The position numbers and the translations under genes are program-made. Positions 25,914-34,205 of a stretch of DNA of 64,000 bases are shown here, piece after piece. Origin of the DNA: Pseudoduganella violaceinigra DSM 15887 (GTDB lineage Bacteria; Pseudomonadota; Gammaproteobacteria; Burkholderiales; Burkholderiaceae_D). The stretch is taken from contig NZ_KE384358.1 of NCBI RefSeq assembly GCF_000425385.1, positions 193,623-257,622 of the forward strand, read 5' to 3'. Every line of letters starts with the position of its first letter. The stretch's first letter is position 1. Under the pieces are notes generated by a model that saw nothing but the letters and a program-made list of their open reading frames with translations, was not told where the DNA came from and made no database searches.

Positions 25914-26290
25914 GCCGGCAGGCGTGGCGCCACCAGGGTAGTGAACTCGCCCGTCTCGACCAGGCGTTCCAGGTCGGAATAGCCGCCGATCAAGACGCCG
26001 TCGATGAAGATCATCGGGAAGGTCGGCCAGCCGCTCCACATTTTGAGCGCGGTGCGGCGGCGCCACTGGCTGAAATAGCTGCCATATTCAAGATAGGTAT
26101 GCTGCGTGCCCTTTTCGGCCAGCATGCGGCGAGCCTTCTTCGGGAAAGGATTGCCGCGCATGCCCACCACGACCACACGGTTGGCGGCCAGCGCAGACTG
26201 CACTTCGGCCACGATATCGGCATGGTTCTTCGCGATGCGCTCACGGATGGCGGGGTGCAGGTGGGCGTCGTCGAGGATGGTACGGGTCAT
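25910..26290 (-). CDS. glutaredoxin-like protein without active-site cysteines
   Basis: A 126-residue protein with the glutaredoxin fold signature. After the VVVVGMRG strand, NPFPKKARRMLAEKG (from residue 47) aligns with the CPYCKKA... active site of glutaredoxins, and WPTFPMIFIDGVLIGGYSDL supplies the cis-proline loop and the glutathione-binding glycine pair. Both active-site cysteines are replaced (Asn47 and Pro50), and there is no cysteine anywhere in the protein, so thiol-disulfide chemistry is excluded. A role in binding glutathione or an Fe-S partner, or a structural role, is conceivable. An N-terminal helical extension (1-37) precedes the fold. It overlaps the PPC-domain gene by 4 nt and the stop of a DUF1810 remnant by 1 nt (TAATG). 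Confidence 0.88.
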   Translation of the reverse strand: MTRTILDDAHLHPAIRERIAKNHADIVAEVQSALAANRVVVVGMRGNPFPKKARRMLAEKGTQHTYLEYGSYFSQWRRRTALKMWSGWPTFPMIFIDGVLIGGYSDLERLVETGEFTTLVAPRLPA

Positions 26291-26490
26291 TATCTTTCCT
26301 TATCCAGTAGGTCGAGCGTGGCCTGGTCGGGCACGCCGCCAAAATATTTGTCGAGGCAATCGCGGAACAATGCTTCGCCGGCTGTCGCCTGGGCAAACAG
26401 GGTCATCGACGAATGGAACTTCATATTGTCCGGCGACCCGAAGATACCATGGACGGTGGATGGCGTCCTCATGAAAGTGTTACTTTTCAA
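26290..26490 (-). pseudogene. C-terminal remnant of a DUF1810 protein
   Basis: The fragment encodes IFGSPDNMKFHSSMTLFAQA and the ending KYFGGVPDQATLDLLDK, which match the last third of DUF1810 proteins, normally about 140 residues long. The N-terminal two thirds, including the usual tryptophan-rich HWMWF(x)FPQ region, are absent upstream in any frame. The frame opens only at a TTG, or at an internal ATG at 26472, without a ribosome-binding site. Its TAA overlaps the ATG of the glutaredoxin-like gene, so it may be what is left of the first gene of that operon. The homology breaks near residue 10 of the fragment. Confidence 0.75.
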
Positions 26491-26590
26491 TGAGCCATTC
26501 TCCTACAAAGTCTTCTCGCGTGTTCTGATTAATTGCCTGCTCTGTCCTGCCTACCATGAGCACTCCTTCAAACTGAAATGGGAGATGATC

Positions 26591-26953
26591 ATGGCATCGA
26601 ATAAGCAAGACAAGGACAACCGCAGCGACTCCAAACAGTCGGGCAATGAAGGCGGCAACCGCCAGAGCGGCGACACCAGCAACCGTGGCTTCGCTTCGAT
26701 GGATCCGGAACGCCAGCGCGAGATCGCCAGCGAAGGCGGCAAGGCAGCCCATGCATCCGGCAATGCGCACGAATTCACTTCGGAAGAAGCGCGCAAGGCC
26801 GGCAGCATGAGCCACAAGAATGACGGCAACCGCCAGTCGGGTTCATCCGACTCCGACAACCGTCAAAGCACCGGTGGCGGCACCCGCGGCGGCACGCCGG
26901 AACAGCATGCCGAAGCAGGCCGCCAGAGCCACAAAAACGACGACAAGCGCTAA
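26591..26953 (+). CDS. KGG-repeat general stress protein (GsiB/YciG-like)
   Basis: A 120-residue, very hydrophilic protein rich in Asn, Ser, Gly, Asp and Lys. The repeated KGG-type motif occurs as RGFASMDPERQREIASEGGKAAH, a variant FTSEEARKAGSMSHK and GGTPEQHAEAGRQSHK, separated by Asp/Ser/Asn-rich linkers. Proteins of this type are predicted disordered hydrophilins induced by general stress. The start at 26591 is set by GGAG at 26581-26584 with a 6-nt spacer; the in-frame ATG at 26585 lies directly against that sequence and is unlikely. Its stop overlaps the convergent EamA gene by 4 nt. Confidence 0.9.
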   Translation: MASNKQDKDNRSDSKQSGNEGGNRQSGDTSNRGFASMDPERQREIASEGGKAAHASGNAHEFTSEEARKAGSMSHKNDGNRQSGSSDSDNRQSTGGGTRGGTPEQHAEAGRQSHKNDDKR

Positions 26954-27861
26954 GCGCGCCGCGTCGTGAACGGAACCGTCCAGCGCGACGGTTCCAGCAG
27001 CCCGGTGGTCAGCGCGCACCCCGCGAGGATCACCAGGCAGCTTACTCCCATCTGCAGCGAGAACGTCTCCCCCAGGAACAGGCAGCCCCACAGCACGCCG
27101 AAGGCCGGGATCATGAACAGCGCGCTCATCGCCTTGCTCGCCCCCAGCCGCGCAATCAAGCCGAAGAACAGCACGTAAGCAAAGGTCGTGCACAGCGCCG
27201 CCAGCGCCAGCACCGCGCCCCAGGCCTTGGCCGACGGCGCCTGCGCCGGCCACAGCGCCAATGCCGGGCCCGCCAGCAGCAGCGCCGCCACCATCTGGCT
27301 GCCGGCCGCCACGGCAAGCGGCGGCGCGGCGGACAGGTGGCGCTTGCTGAAGTTGCCGGAGATCCCATACAGCAGGGTCGCCGCCAAACATGCCAGCGAG
27401 GCCAGCGCCGTGCGCAGCATGTCATGCTGGGGCAAGAAGTGCAGTTTGCCCGCCACCAGCAGCACTACGCCGCCAAACCCCAGCGACAGCCCGGCCATGC
27501 GTGCCACCGTCATCCGTTCGCCCAGCCAGATGGCGCCGATCAGGGCGGCAAACAAAGGAGTTGTCGCGCTCAGGATCGACGACAGGCCCGCCGGGATGGT
27601 CAGGGCCGCGAAATTAAACAGCAGGAATGGCAGCGCCGCGTTGGTCACGCCGACAAAGCCGATGCCGCGCCAATGCTGGCGCAAGGCGCCCAGCTGGCCG
27701 CGCCACACCAGCAAGGGCAACAGCAAGGCGGCTGCCGCCACCGCGCGCACCCCGCCCATCGCCGCCGCGCCAAACTCCGGCGCCCCGACGCGAATGAACA
27801 GGTAGGACGCGCCCCAGATCGCCGCCACCGCCAGCATGCTCGCCGCATCCGCCCGCCTCAT
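26950..27861 (-). CDS. EamA/DMT family transporter
   Basis: A 303-residue protein with ten hydrophobic segments in two EamA repeats (about 8-138 and 148-285), each starting with a segment such as VAAIWGASYLFIRVG, and the LSATTPLFAALIGA motif that marks the first repeat. Drug/metabolite transporters of this type export amino acids or other small metabolites; the substrate cannot be told. The ATG overlaps the stop of the GST gene (27858) by 4 nt, so the two are co-transcribed. Confidence 0.93.
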   Translation of the reverse strand: MRRADAASMLAVAAIWGASYLFIRVGAPEFGAAAMGGVRAVAAAALLLPLLVWRGQLGALRQHWRGIGFVGVTNAALPFLLFNFAALTIPAGLSSILSATTPLFAALIGAIWLGERMTVARMAGLSLGFGGVVLLVAGKLHFLPQHDMLRTALASLACLAATLLYGISGNFSKRHLSAAPPLAVAAGSQMVAALLLAGPALALWPAQAPSAKAWGAVLALAALCTTFAYVLFFGLIARLGASKAMSALFMIPAFGVLWGCLFLGETFSLQMGVSCLVILAGCALTTGLLEPSRWTVPFTTRRA

Positions 27862-28412
27862 GGCAGCACCTCCGCCAGCGCCGTCAGCGAAATATCCCTC
27901 GTGGGGTCAGGAAGGAATGGGGACATTTCTCGCCCATAGGCAAGCTGGGTGGCGCGGCGCTGGCTCACCGCATGGAACCAGCGCGCCAGATGGGGATGGG
28001 CCGCCAGCGCCGTGCCGCGCGCGCTGACCCACGGGAAGCAGGCAATGTCGGCCACCGAATACGCCTCGCCGCATAGATAGGGCTGGCCTGCGAGCTGCCT
28101 GTCGAGTGTGCCGAACAGCTCCGCTGTTTGCCGGCCCTGGCATTCAAATGACTTCTGCCAGAAGAGCCACTGCCGCGCTTCAACCCGGCCGCGCATCGTG
28201 GCGGGCAGGCCGAACTCCGGTTTCTCCGCCAGGTAGAGCAGCATCGCCCCCGCCTCCTGCAAAGCCTGCGCTTCGCCGCCGTCGGCCGGCCAGTGGTCGA
28301 CCATGGCCAGCGCCCCGGCATGGGGGATGCGCCGGAACGGCAAACCGGTCTCCTCCAGGAACATCAGCAGTTGCTGCCCTTGGGGTGTCGCGACGTAGTA
28401 GAAGTCCAGCAT
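27858..28412 (-). CDS. glutathione S-transferase-like protein with shortened N-terminal domain
   Basis: A 184-residue protein with an N-terminal thioredoxin-like start (MLDFYYVATPQGQQLLMFLEE), the SNAIL/TRASH-like segment ALQEAGAMLLYLAEK, and a helical C-terminal domain with YSVADIACFPWV. Compared with Nu/YfcG-type relatives, about 20 residues are missing between LPFRRIP and MVDHW: the stretch that normally carries the glutathione-contacting SPNN(K/R)IP loop with its cis-proline. Family members run to 205-230 residues. This may have removed glutathione binding. It is the first gene of a pair with an EamA transporter. Confidence 0.85.
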   Translation of the reverse strand: MLDFYYVATPQGQQLLMFLEETGLPFRRIPHAGALAMVDHWPADGGEAQALQEAGAMLLYLAEKPEFGLPATMRGRVEARQWLFWQKSFECQGRQTAELFGTLDRQLAGQPYLCGEAYSVADIACFPWVSARGTALAAHPHLARWFHAVSQRRATQLAYGREMSPFLPDPTRDISLTALAEVLP

Positions 28413-28488
28413 GGCAATCCCTTTCGATGTCGTCAGGGAGAGTGTGCGCCGCGTCCTGGCTCCAACAAAGATCCAGGAATGAACAATT

Positions 28489-30648
28489 TTATAGAGCCAG
28501 CGTCGCTTGCCGTCCAGTCACCGCCAGGCGTTTGCTGTCCCGCAGCATGCGTTCGAAGTCCGCCGCCCCGACCGGTTGGCTGAACAGGTAGCCCTGCAGC
28601 TGGTCGCACCCCAGCTCGCGCAGGAAACTCATCTGCTCCGTGGTTTCCACGCCCTCGGCCACGATTTCCTGCCGCAACTGCTTGGCCATGGTCACGATGG
28701 CGCGCGCAATGGCGCAGTCGTTTTCCTCGAACGGCAGACCGACCACGAAGGCGCGATCGATTTTCAGCGTACTGATCGGGAATTTTTTCAGGTAGGCCAG
28801 GCTGGAATAGCCAGTGCCGAAATCGTCCAGCGCCAGCGACAGCCCCATCGCCACCAGCTGGTTCATGATGGCGATCACATTCTCGGCCCCGCCGACCAGC
28901 AGGCTTTCCGTAATCTCCAGCATCAGCTGTTCCGGCAGCACCTGGTGGCGCGCCATCACGGCGGCCAGATGTTCCGGCAGCTTGCTGTCGAACTGGCGCG
29001 CCGACAGGTTGACGGCGATCGGCGGCATCATCAGGTTGGCGTCGCGCCAGACGGCGATCTGGCGGCAGGCTTCTTCCAGCACCCAGTTGCCCAGTTCGAG
29101 GATCAGCCCGGTCTCTTCCGCCACCGGGATGAACACGCCCGGCGACACCAGTCCGCGCACCGGGTGGCGCCAGCGCAGCAGCGCTTCCGCGCCCACAATG
29201 CGCCCGCTGCGCAGGCTGACCTTGGGCTGGTAGTACAGCAGCAGCTCCTCGTTCGCCAGGGCCAGCCGCAATTCGTTCTCGATGCGCAAATGCTCTTTGG
29301 CGCGCTGATTCATTTCTTCGCTGTAGAACAGCAGCGCCGGCGCCTGGCCCGGCATCACGCGCGACATCGCCGCATCGGCCCCGCGCACCAGTTCCGATGC
29401 CTCCTGCGCGTCTTCCGGATAGACCGCTACGCCCACATGGGCGCTGACCTGCAGGCTGTGCCCGCCGACCTTGAGCGGCGCTTCCAGTGCCGCGATCAGC
29501 TTTTGCGCCACGATCGCCGCGTGCTCGCGCTTCTCGATTTGCGGCAGCGCCGCCGCGAATTTGCCGCCGTCCAGGCGCGCCAGGATATCTTCGTCGCGCA
29601 GCACCATGCGGAATATGCGCCCTGCTTCAATCAACACGGAATTGCTGACTTCGTGCCCCAGCGTATCGCTGATGGCGCCAAGGCGGTTGACCTCGAGCAC
29701 CAGCAACGCGCCGTGCTCCTGCTTGCGGCGCGCTTCGGTCATGGCCTGCCCCAGCAGCTGCAGCAGCAGGCCCAGATTCGGCAAGCCGGTCAGGGCATCG
29801 TAATTGGCCAGGCGCTGCATGCGCGCTTCGGCATCCTTGTGCACGCTGATATCGGAGAACAGCGAGAAAGTGTGGCTGACGGCGCCGTCTTCGCCGCGCA
29901 CGGCGCTGACCGTGACCGCCTGCGGCACCAGCTCCCCGCTCTTGCGCCGCCCCAGGATCTCGCCGCGCCACGGCTCCGCCCCCTGGGCGGCGGCGTTGAC
30001 CCGTTCCGGGAAATCCGAACCGGGCGCGCCGGAGCGCAGCATGGCAGGCGTCTTGCCCAGCGTCTCCAGCGCGGAGTAGCCGGTCATGCGGGTGAAGGCG
30101 TGGTTGACCGAGACGATGCGTTCCTGCGCGTCGGTGATCAGCACCCCTTGCTCGCCTTCCTCGATGATGCGGGCATGCAGCCGGGTCTTCTCCTGCTGCG
30201 TCAAGCCCTCCACCGTGGGCGAGATCAGGACCCGCATCCCGCTCGGCTGGCCGGCCGCGTCGCGCAGCAGGGTGATATTCAGCCGCACGCGGATCACTTC
30301 ACCGGACTTCTTCCGGCGCCGCACGTCGACCGCCGCATGGTCGGCATCCAATACCATTTCATCGACGCCGCCGTCGTCGTCTTCCTCCGCGTACAGGAAC
30401 AGCACGTGCTGGCCCAGCGCTTCGCCGGCGCGATAGCCGAACAACTGTTCCGCGCCGTCACTCCAGGCCGTCAGGTAGCCGGCCTGGTCGAGCATCAGTT
30501 GCGCCGCCGGGATGGGCGCCGGCGGCACCGGCTGCAAGCCCCGCAGCGCCGCTTCCAGCTCCGTCAGCGTGGCGGCCTGCGCTTCGCCCTGCTGGCTGCG
30601 CGCCAGCCCGCTCAGTGCCAGGCAATGTGCGATCCGGTCCTTATCCAT
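28489..30648 (-). CDS. PAS-PAS-GGDEF-EAL protein, likely c-di-GMP phosphodiesterase
   Basis: A 719-residue cytoplasmic protein: PAS 1 (about 48-145), PAS 2 (about 155-270), GGDEF (about 280-440) and EAL (about 460-700). The cyclase signature is degenerate: GGDEF reads GGKF (361-364, with LARLD before it), so diguanylate cyclase activity is not expected; GTP binding with an allosteric role is possible. The EAL domain keeps the catalytic motifs: AEALLRW (488), NLSARQF, ITES, LALDDFGTGYSS, LKIDRAFV and AEGVETTE, so it should hydrolyse c-di-GMP. The start overlaps the upstream HDOD gene by 8 nt. Confidence 0.94.
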   Translation of the reverse strand: MDKDRIAHCLALSGLARSQQGEAQAATLTELEAALRGLQPVPPAPIPAAQLMLDQAGYLTAWSDGAEQLFGYRAGEALGQHVLFLYAEEDDDGGVDEMVLDADHAAVDVRRRKKSGEVIRVRLNITLLRDAAGQPSGMRVLISPTVEGLTQQEKTRLHARIIEEGEQGVLITDAQERIVSVNHAFTRMTGYSALETLGKTPAMLRSGAPGSDFPERVNAAAQGAEPWRGEILGRRKSGELVPQAVTVSAVRGEDGAVSHTFSLFSDISVHKDAEARMQRLANYDALTGLPNLGLLLQLLGQAMTEARRKQEHGALLVLEVNRLGAISDTLGHEVSNSVLIEAGRIFRMVLRDEDILARLDGGKFAAALPQIEKREHAAIVAQKLIAALEAPLKVGGHSLQVSAHVGVAVYPEDAQEASELVRGADAAMSRVMPGQAPALLFYSEEMNQRAKEHLRIENELRLALANEELLLYYQPKVSLRSGRIVGAEALLRWRHPVRGLVSPGVFIPVAEETGLILELGNWVLEEACRQIAVWRDANLMMPPIAVNLSARQFDSKLPEHLAAVMARHQVLPEQLMLEITESLLVGGAENVIAIMNQLVAMGLSLALDDFGTGYSSLAYLKKFPISTLKIDRAFVVGLPFEENDCAIARAIVTMAKQLRQEIVAEGVETTEQMSFLRELGCDQLQGYLFSQPVGAADFERMLRDSKRLAVTGRQATLAL

Positions 30649-31594
30649 GGGCGCCTACTTGCGTGGTAATGTCCAGCATCCACAGATTAGCTTCCGCCAC
30701 CAGGCGGTTAAAGTCCAGCGCTGATACTTGCAGCGTTTCCAGCCCCGCCGCCACGGCCGCCAGGTCGCCGCGCTCGGCCGCCTCCAGCGTGGAGAGCAGC
30801 TCGCCCAGATCGCCGGAACGGGACAGCAAGGCCTGCTGCGTCGCATCACCCAGCTTCAGCGGCGCCAGCAGCGCGTCCAGCGACACGCCGAACAGCACGC
30901 CCAGCAGCGAGAACATGCCGGCCATGAAGGCTTGCTCCTGCACCTGCTTGCCCTGCCCTGCCGCCTGCGCCAGCAATTCCATGGCGCGCGCCCGCACGGC
31001 AACGCGCGCCAGCAGCATCGGCGAGCGCACATCGTCGCTGCGCGCGGCGAACAGCATCAGGTTCAGCCAGCGCCGCAATTGCTGGCGCCCCAGGATCAGG
31101 ATCGCCTGGCTGAAGCTCGTCACCTTGCGTCCCACGCCCATGGCAAGCGAATTGACCAGCTTGAGCAAGTGGTAAGACAGGGTCGGGTCGCGCCGCAGGA
31201 CCTCTTCGATTTCGAGGGTGGCGGCGTCGTTGGTCACCAGTTGCACCAGCTGCAGCGCCATGGCGCGCGATGCGGCCTGTGCGCCATCGGACCGGGGCGG
31301 CGCCTGCAGCGGCCAGTCGCCTTCGATCCATTCGACCCGAGCGTCCAGCAGCACATCGAATGCCGCGTCTGCACGTTGCAGTACGCCGTCCGGCATGGCT
31401 GAAAAACCCAGCTCGGCCAGCGATGCCGCGCACTGTGCAGGCGTGGCCGCCGGATAGAAGCACGGCAGCTTGCCGGCCAGCCGGCCCAGCTCGGCAGGCA
31501 AGGCTGCGCCGCCGCCACTGAACAGGTAGCCGCCGGGTTTGCCCTGGCGGTTGGCCAGAAGCTTCAAAAATACAAGGGTTGCGGGGTTGGACAT
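30641..31594 (-). CDS. HDOD domain protein
   Basis: A 317-residue protein. The HDOD domain covers about residues 100-290, with the segment VLRRDPTLSYHLLKLVNSLAMG and the following QAILILGRQQLRRWLNLMLF helix typical of this HD-related, non-enzymatic signalling domain (the HD histidine-aspartate pair is absent). The N-terminal 100 residues have no clear domain. The ATG at 31594 was chosen over a TTG three codons upstream, and the gene overlaps the following PAS-GGDEF-EAL gene by 8 nt; HDOD proteins often partner c-di-GMP enzymes, so a joint signalling role is likely. Confidence 0.9.
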   Translation of the reverse strand: MSNPATLVFLKLLANRQGKPGGYLFSGGGAALPAELGRLAGKLPCFYPAATPAQCAASLAELGFSAMPDGVLQRADAAFDVLLDARVEWIEGDWPLQAPPRSDGAQAASRAMALQLVQLVTNDAATLEIEEVLRRDPTLSYHLLKLVNSLAMGVGRKVTSFSQAILILGRQQLRRWLNLMLFAARSDDVRSPMLLARVAVRARAMELLAQAAGQGKQVQEQAFMAGMFSLLGVLFGVSLDALLAPLKLGDATQQALLSRSGDLGELLSTLEAAERGDLAAVAAGLETLQVSALDFNRLVAEANLWMLDITTQVGAHG

Positions 31595-31678
31595 GCGTGC
31601 CAAATGGAAGAGCGCGAACGCTTATGGTGTCCGATATGGTTGGCCGACGTCAACTTGAAAGCCACGGCATCGGCGACT

Positions 31679-32611
31679 TTATTGATCAGGCGCAACAATT
31701 GGCAAATGGCGGCACAGGCGCTCGAACAGGCCGGGTTCACCCATGCGCTGCTGCCACCAGCGCAGGGCCGCGCCGGATTCCCCGCTACGCCAGGCCAGAT
31801 AGAATGTTTCTTCGGGTTTCGGCTCTTCCACCTCTTTTTCCACCAGCAGGCCGGCGGCAATCGCCTGGCGCGCGCAGCGCTCGGGCAGGAAACCGAAACC
31901 CAGGCCGGCAAGCTGGTAGTCGAACTTGGCCTGCATGGTCGGCACCGTCAGCGTGTCCTGCCCCAGCACCAGGCCAACCGTGCGCGGCGCCAGCAGGCGC
32001 GCACTGTCGGCTGTGGCAATCGCGCGGTGGCGCTGTAAATCATTGCGGCCCAAGCGTCCTGGCACCGGTGCCAGCGGATGCTGCGGCGCCACCGCGAACA
32101 CCCAGTTGAGCTGCCCGATTGGCTGCGACACGTAGCCGCCGCCCGCCGGCCCATCGCCCGGGGCGCCGACCACGAGATCAACCCGCCGCTCCAGTAAGGC
32201 TTCCCAGCTGCCGCCCAGCGTTTCCTGCACCAGGCGCAGGCGGGTTTGCTGGGTCACCTCGTAGAAGGCGCGCACGTCCTCCGCCAGCACGGCCGCGCCG
32301 AACATGGAGTCGACGCCGATCGCCAGCTCGGTTTCCCAGCCCGAGGCCACGCGCCGGACGCGCTGCTCCAGGTCGCCGGCCGCCTTGAGCAGGTAGCGGC
32401 CCTCTTTCAGCAGCTCGCGCCCGGCGGCGGTCAGTTCCACCCGAGGCCCGACGCGCTCGAAAACCAGCACGCCGAGTTCCTCTTCGAGCTTGCCCACCGT
32501 GTAGGAAATCGTGGATGGCACGCGGAACAGTTCGCGCGCTGCCGCGGCAAACGAGCCGCCACGGTCGATCGCGTCGACAATCTGCAAAGCATCGAGGCTT
32601 ATTCTGAGCAT
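31679..32611 (-). CDS. LysR-type transcriptional regulator
   Basis: A 310-residue regulator. The N-terminal winged helix-turn-helix (IVDAIDRGGSFAAAARELFRVPSTISYTVGKLEEELGVLVFER) matches LysR, and the effector-binding domain (about 90-300) contains the usual two alpha/beta subdomains. The ATG at 32611 gives a normal N-terminus; the frame extends to a TTG with no ribosome-binding site. It is divergently transcribed from the pirin gene and shares a 105-nt intergenic region with palindromic operator-like sites, the typical layout for LysR control of the neighbour. Confidence 0.93.
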   Translation of the reverse strand: MLRISLDALQIVDAIDRGGSFAAAARELFRVPSTISYTVGKLEEELGVLVFERVGPRVELTAAGRELLKEGRYLLKAAGDLEQRVRRVASGWETELAIGVDSMFGAAVLAEDVRAFYEVTQQTRLRLVQETLGGSWEALLERRVDLVVGAPGDGPAGGGYVSQPIGQLNWVFAVAPQHPLAPVPGRLGRNDLQRHRAIATADSARLLAPRTVGLVLGQDTLTVPTMQAKFDYQLAGLGFGFLPERCARQAIAAGLLVEKEVEEPKPEETFYLAWRSGESGAALRWWQQRMGEPGLFERLCRHLPIVAPDQ

Positions 32612-32701
32612 TCGAAATTTTCGATCATAAGAAGGCAAATTATTCGCTTTTTAGCGCGATCAACGGCCCATATACTATGAAACATCTGATCGAAATTATC
32701 G
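32612..32701. promoter_or_regulatory. LysR-pirin intergenic control region with a repeated TCGAAATTWTCG motif
   Basis: TCGAAATTTTCGA at 32612-32624 is a 6-bp perfect palindrome around a single T. The near-copy TCGAAATTATCG at 32690-32701 matches it at 11 of the first 12 positions. A TATACT box (32671-32676) is a plausible -10 of pirin, placing the second motif just downstream of the expected transcription start and directly before the ribosome-binding site AAGGAG (32705-32710). The LysR protein is the natural candidate to bind here. Confidence 0.6.
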
Positions 32702-32716
32702 CACAAGGAGGCAATC

Positions 32717-33415
<699 letters not shown>

Positions 33416-33417
33416 AC

Positions 33418-33478
33418 CGGTACGCCGGGGTCTGCCCCGCAGGGTCAGGCCCCGATTTACCGGGTTTTTGTTATGATT
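33418..33478. repeat. dispersed palindromic repeat, copy 1
   Basis: GGGGTCTGCCCC starting at 33427 and GGGTCAGGCCCC ending at 33452 form an imperfect inverted repeat, flanked by ACCGGTA and TTACCGGGTTTTTG. The same arrangement recurs around 41507-41597 and 61223-61364. On the plus strand the run of T's after the arms (33464-33468) could make this copy a terminator for pirin. Confidence 0.65.
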
Positions 33479-33513
33479 GCAGGGTTCCACAATATAAAGA
33501 TTGAAAGAGCATC

Positions 33514-34167
33514 ATGCAGCCCGCAGCAGAACAACCGGTAAAAGAAGATCTGGACTACGTCACTTCGTGCGCCTTGCCGACGCCGTGGGCACAGTTCACG
33601 CTGCATGCCTTCGTCGAACACGCGACCGGCAAAGAGCACCTGGCCATGGTGCTGGGCGATATCGGCAATGGCGAGCCCGTGCTGGCCCGCGTCCATTCCG
33701 AGTGCCTGACGGGCGACGTGCTGTTCTCCCAGCGCTGCGATTGCGGCGCCCAGCTCGAGGGCGCGCTGAAACGCATCGCCGAAGAAGGCCGCGGCGTGCT
33801 GCTCTACCTGCGCCAGGAAGGCCGCGGCATCGGCTTGATCAACAAGATGCGCGCCTACCGCCTGCAGGAGCAAGGCGCCGACACCGTGCAAGCCAACGAA
33901 CAACTGGGCTTCAAGCCGGACCAGCGCAACTACGCCCTGGTCGAGCCGATGCTGAAGCAATTCGGCGTCAAGCGCCTGAAGCTGATGACCAATAATCCGC
34001 GCAAGATCGCGGCCATGGGCGCCCTCGGCGTCGAAGTGGCCGAGCGCGTGCCGCTGCTGGTCAACCGCAACGCCTTCAACCAGCACTACCTGAACACCAA
34101 GGCGGCCAAGCTGGGGCATATGATGACGCCCGTCGCCCCACCCGCCGCCGAAGACGGCGAACTGTAA
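33514..34167 (+). CDS. ribA: GTP cyclohydrolase II
   Basis: A 217-residue enzyme that opens the imidazole ring of GTP and releases formate and pyrophosphate, the first step of riboflavin synthesis. The Zn-binding cysteines lie in SECLTGDVLFSQRCDCG, followed by the RQEGRGIGL GTP-binding motif and the conserved LMTNNPRK segment. The protein lacks the RibB half, so it is the monofunctional form. It stands alone; other rib genes are not in the window. Confidence 0.96.
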   Translation: MQPAAEQPVKEDLDYVTSCALPTPWAQFTLHAFVEHATGKEHLAMVLGDIGNGEPVLARVHSECLTGDVLFSQRCDCGAQLEGALKRIAEEGRGVLLYLRQEGRGIGLINKMRAYRLQEQGADTVQANEQLGFKPDQRNYALVEPMLKQFGVKRLKLMTNNPRKIAAMGALGVEVAERVPLLVNRNAFNQHYLNTKAAKLGHMMTPVAPPAAEDGEL

Positions 34168-34205
34168 CCCGGACACTGCCCCGAGCCCCCGAGTCGAACG
34201 ATTAG

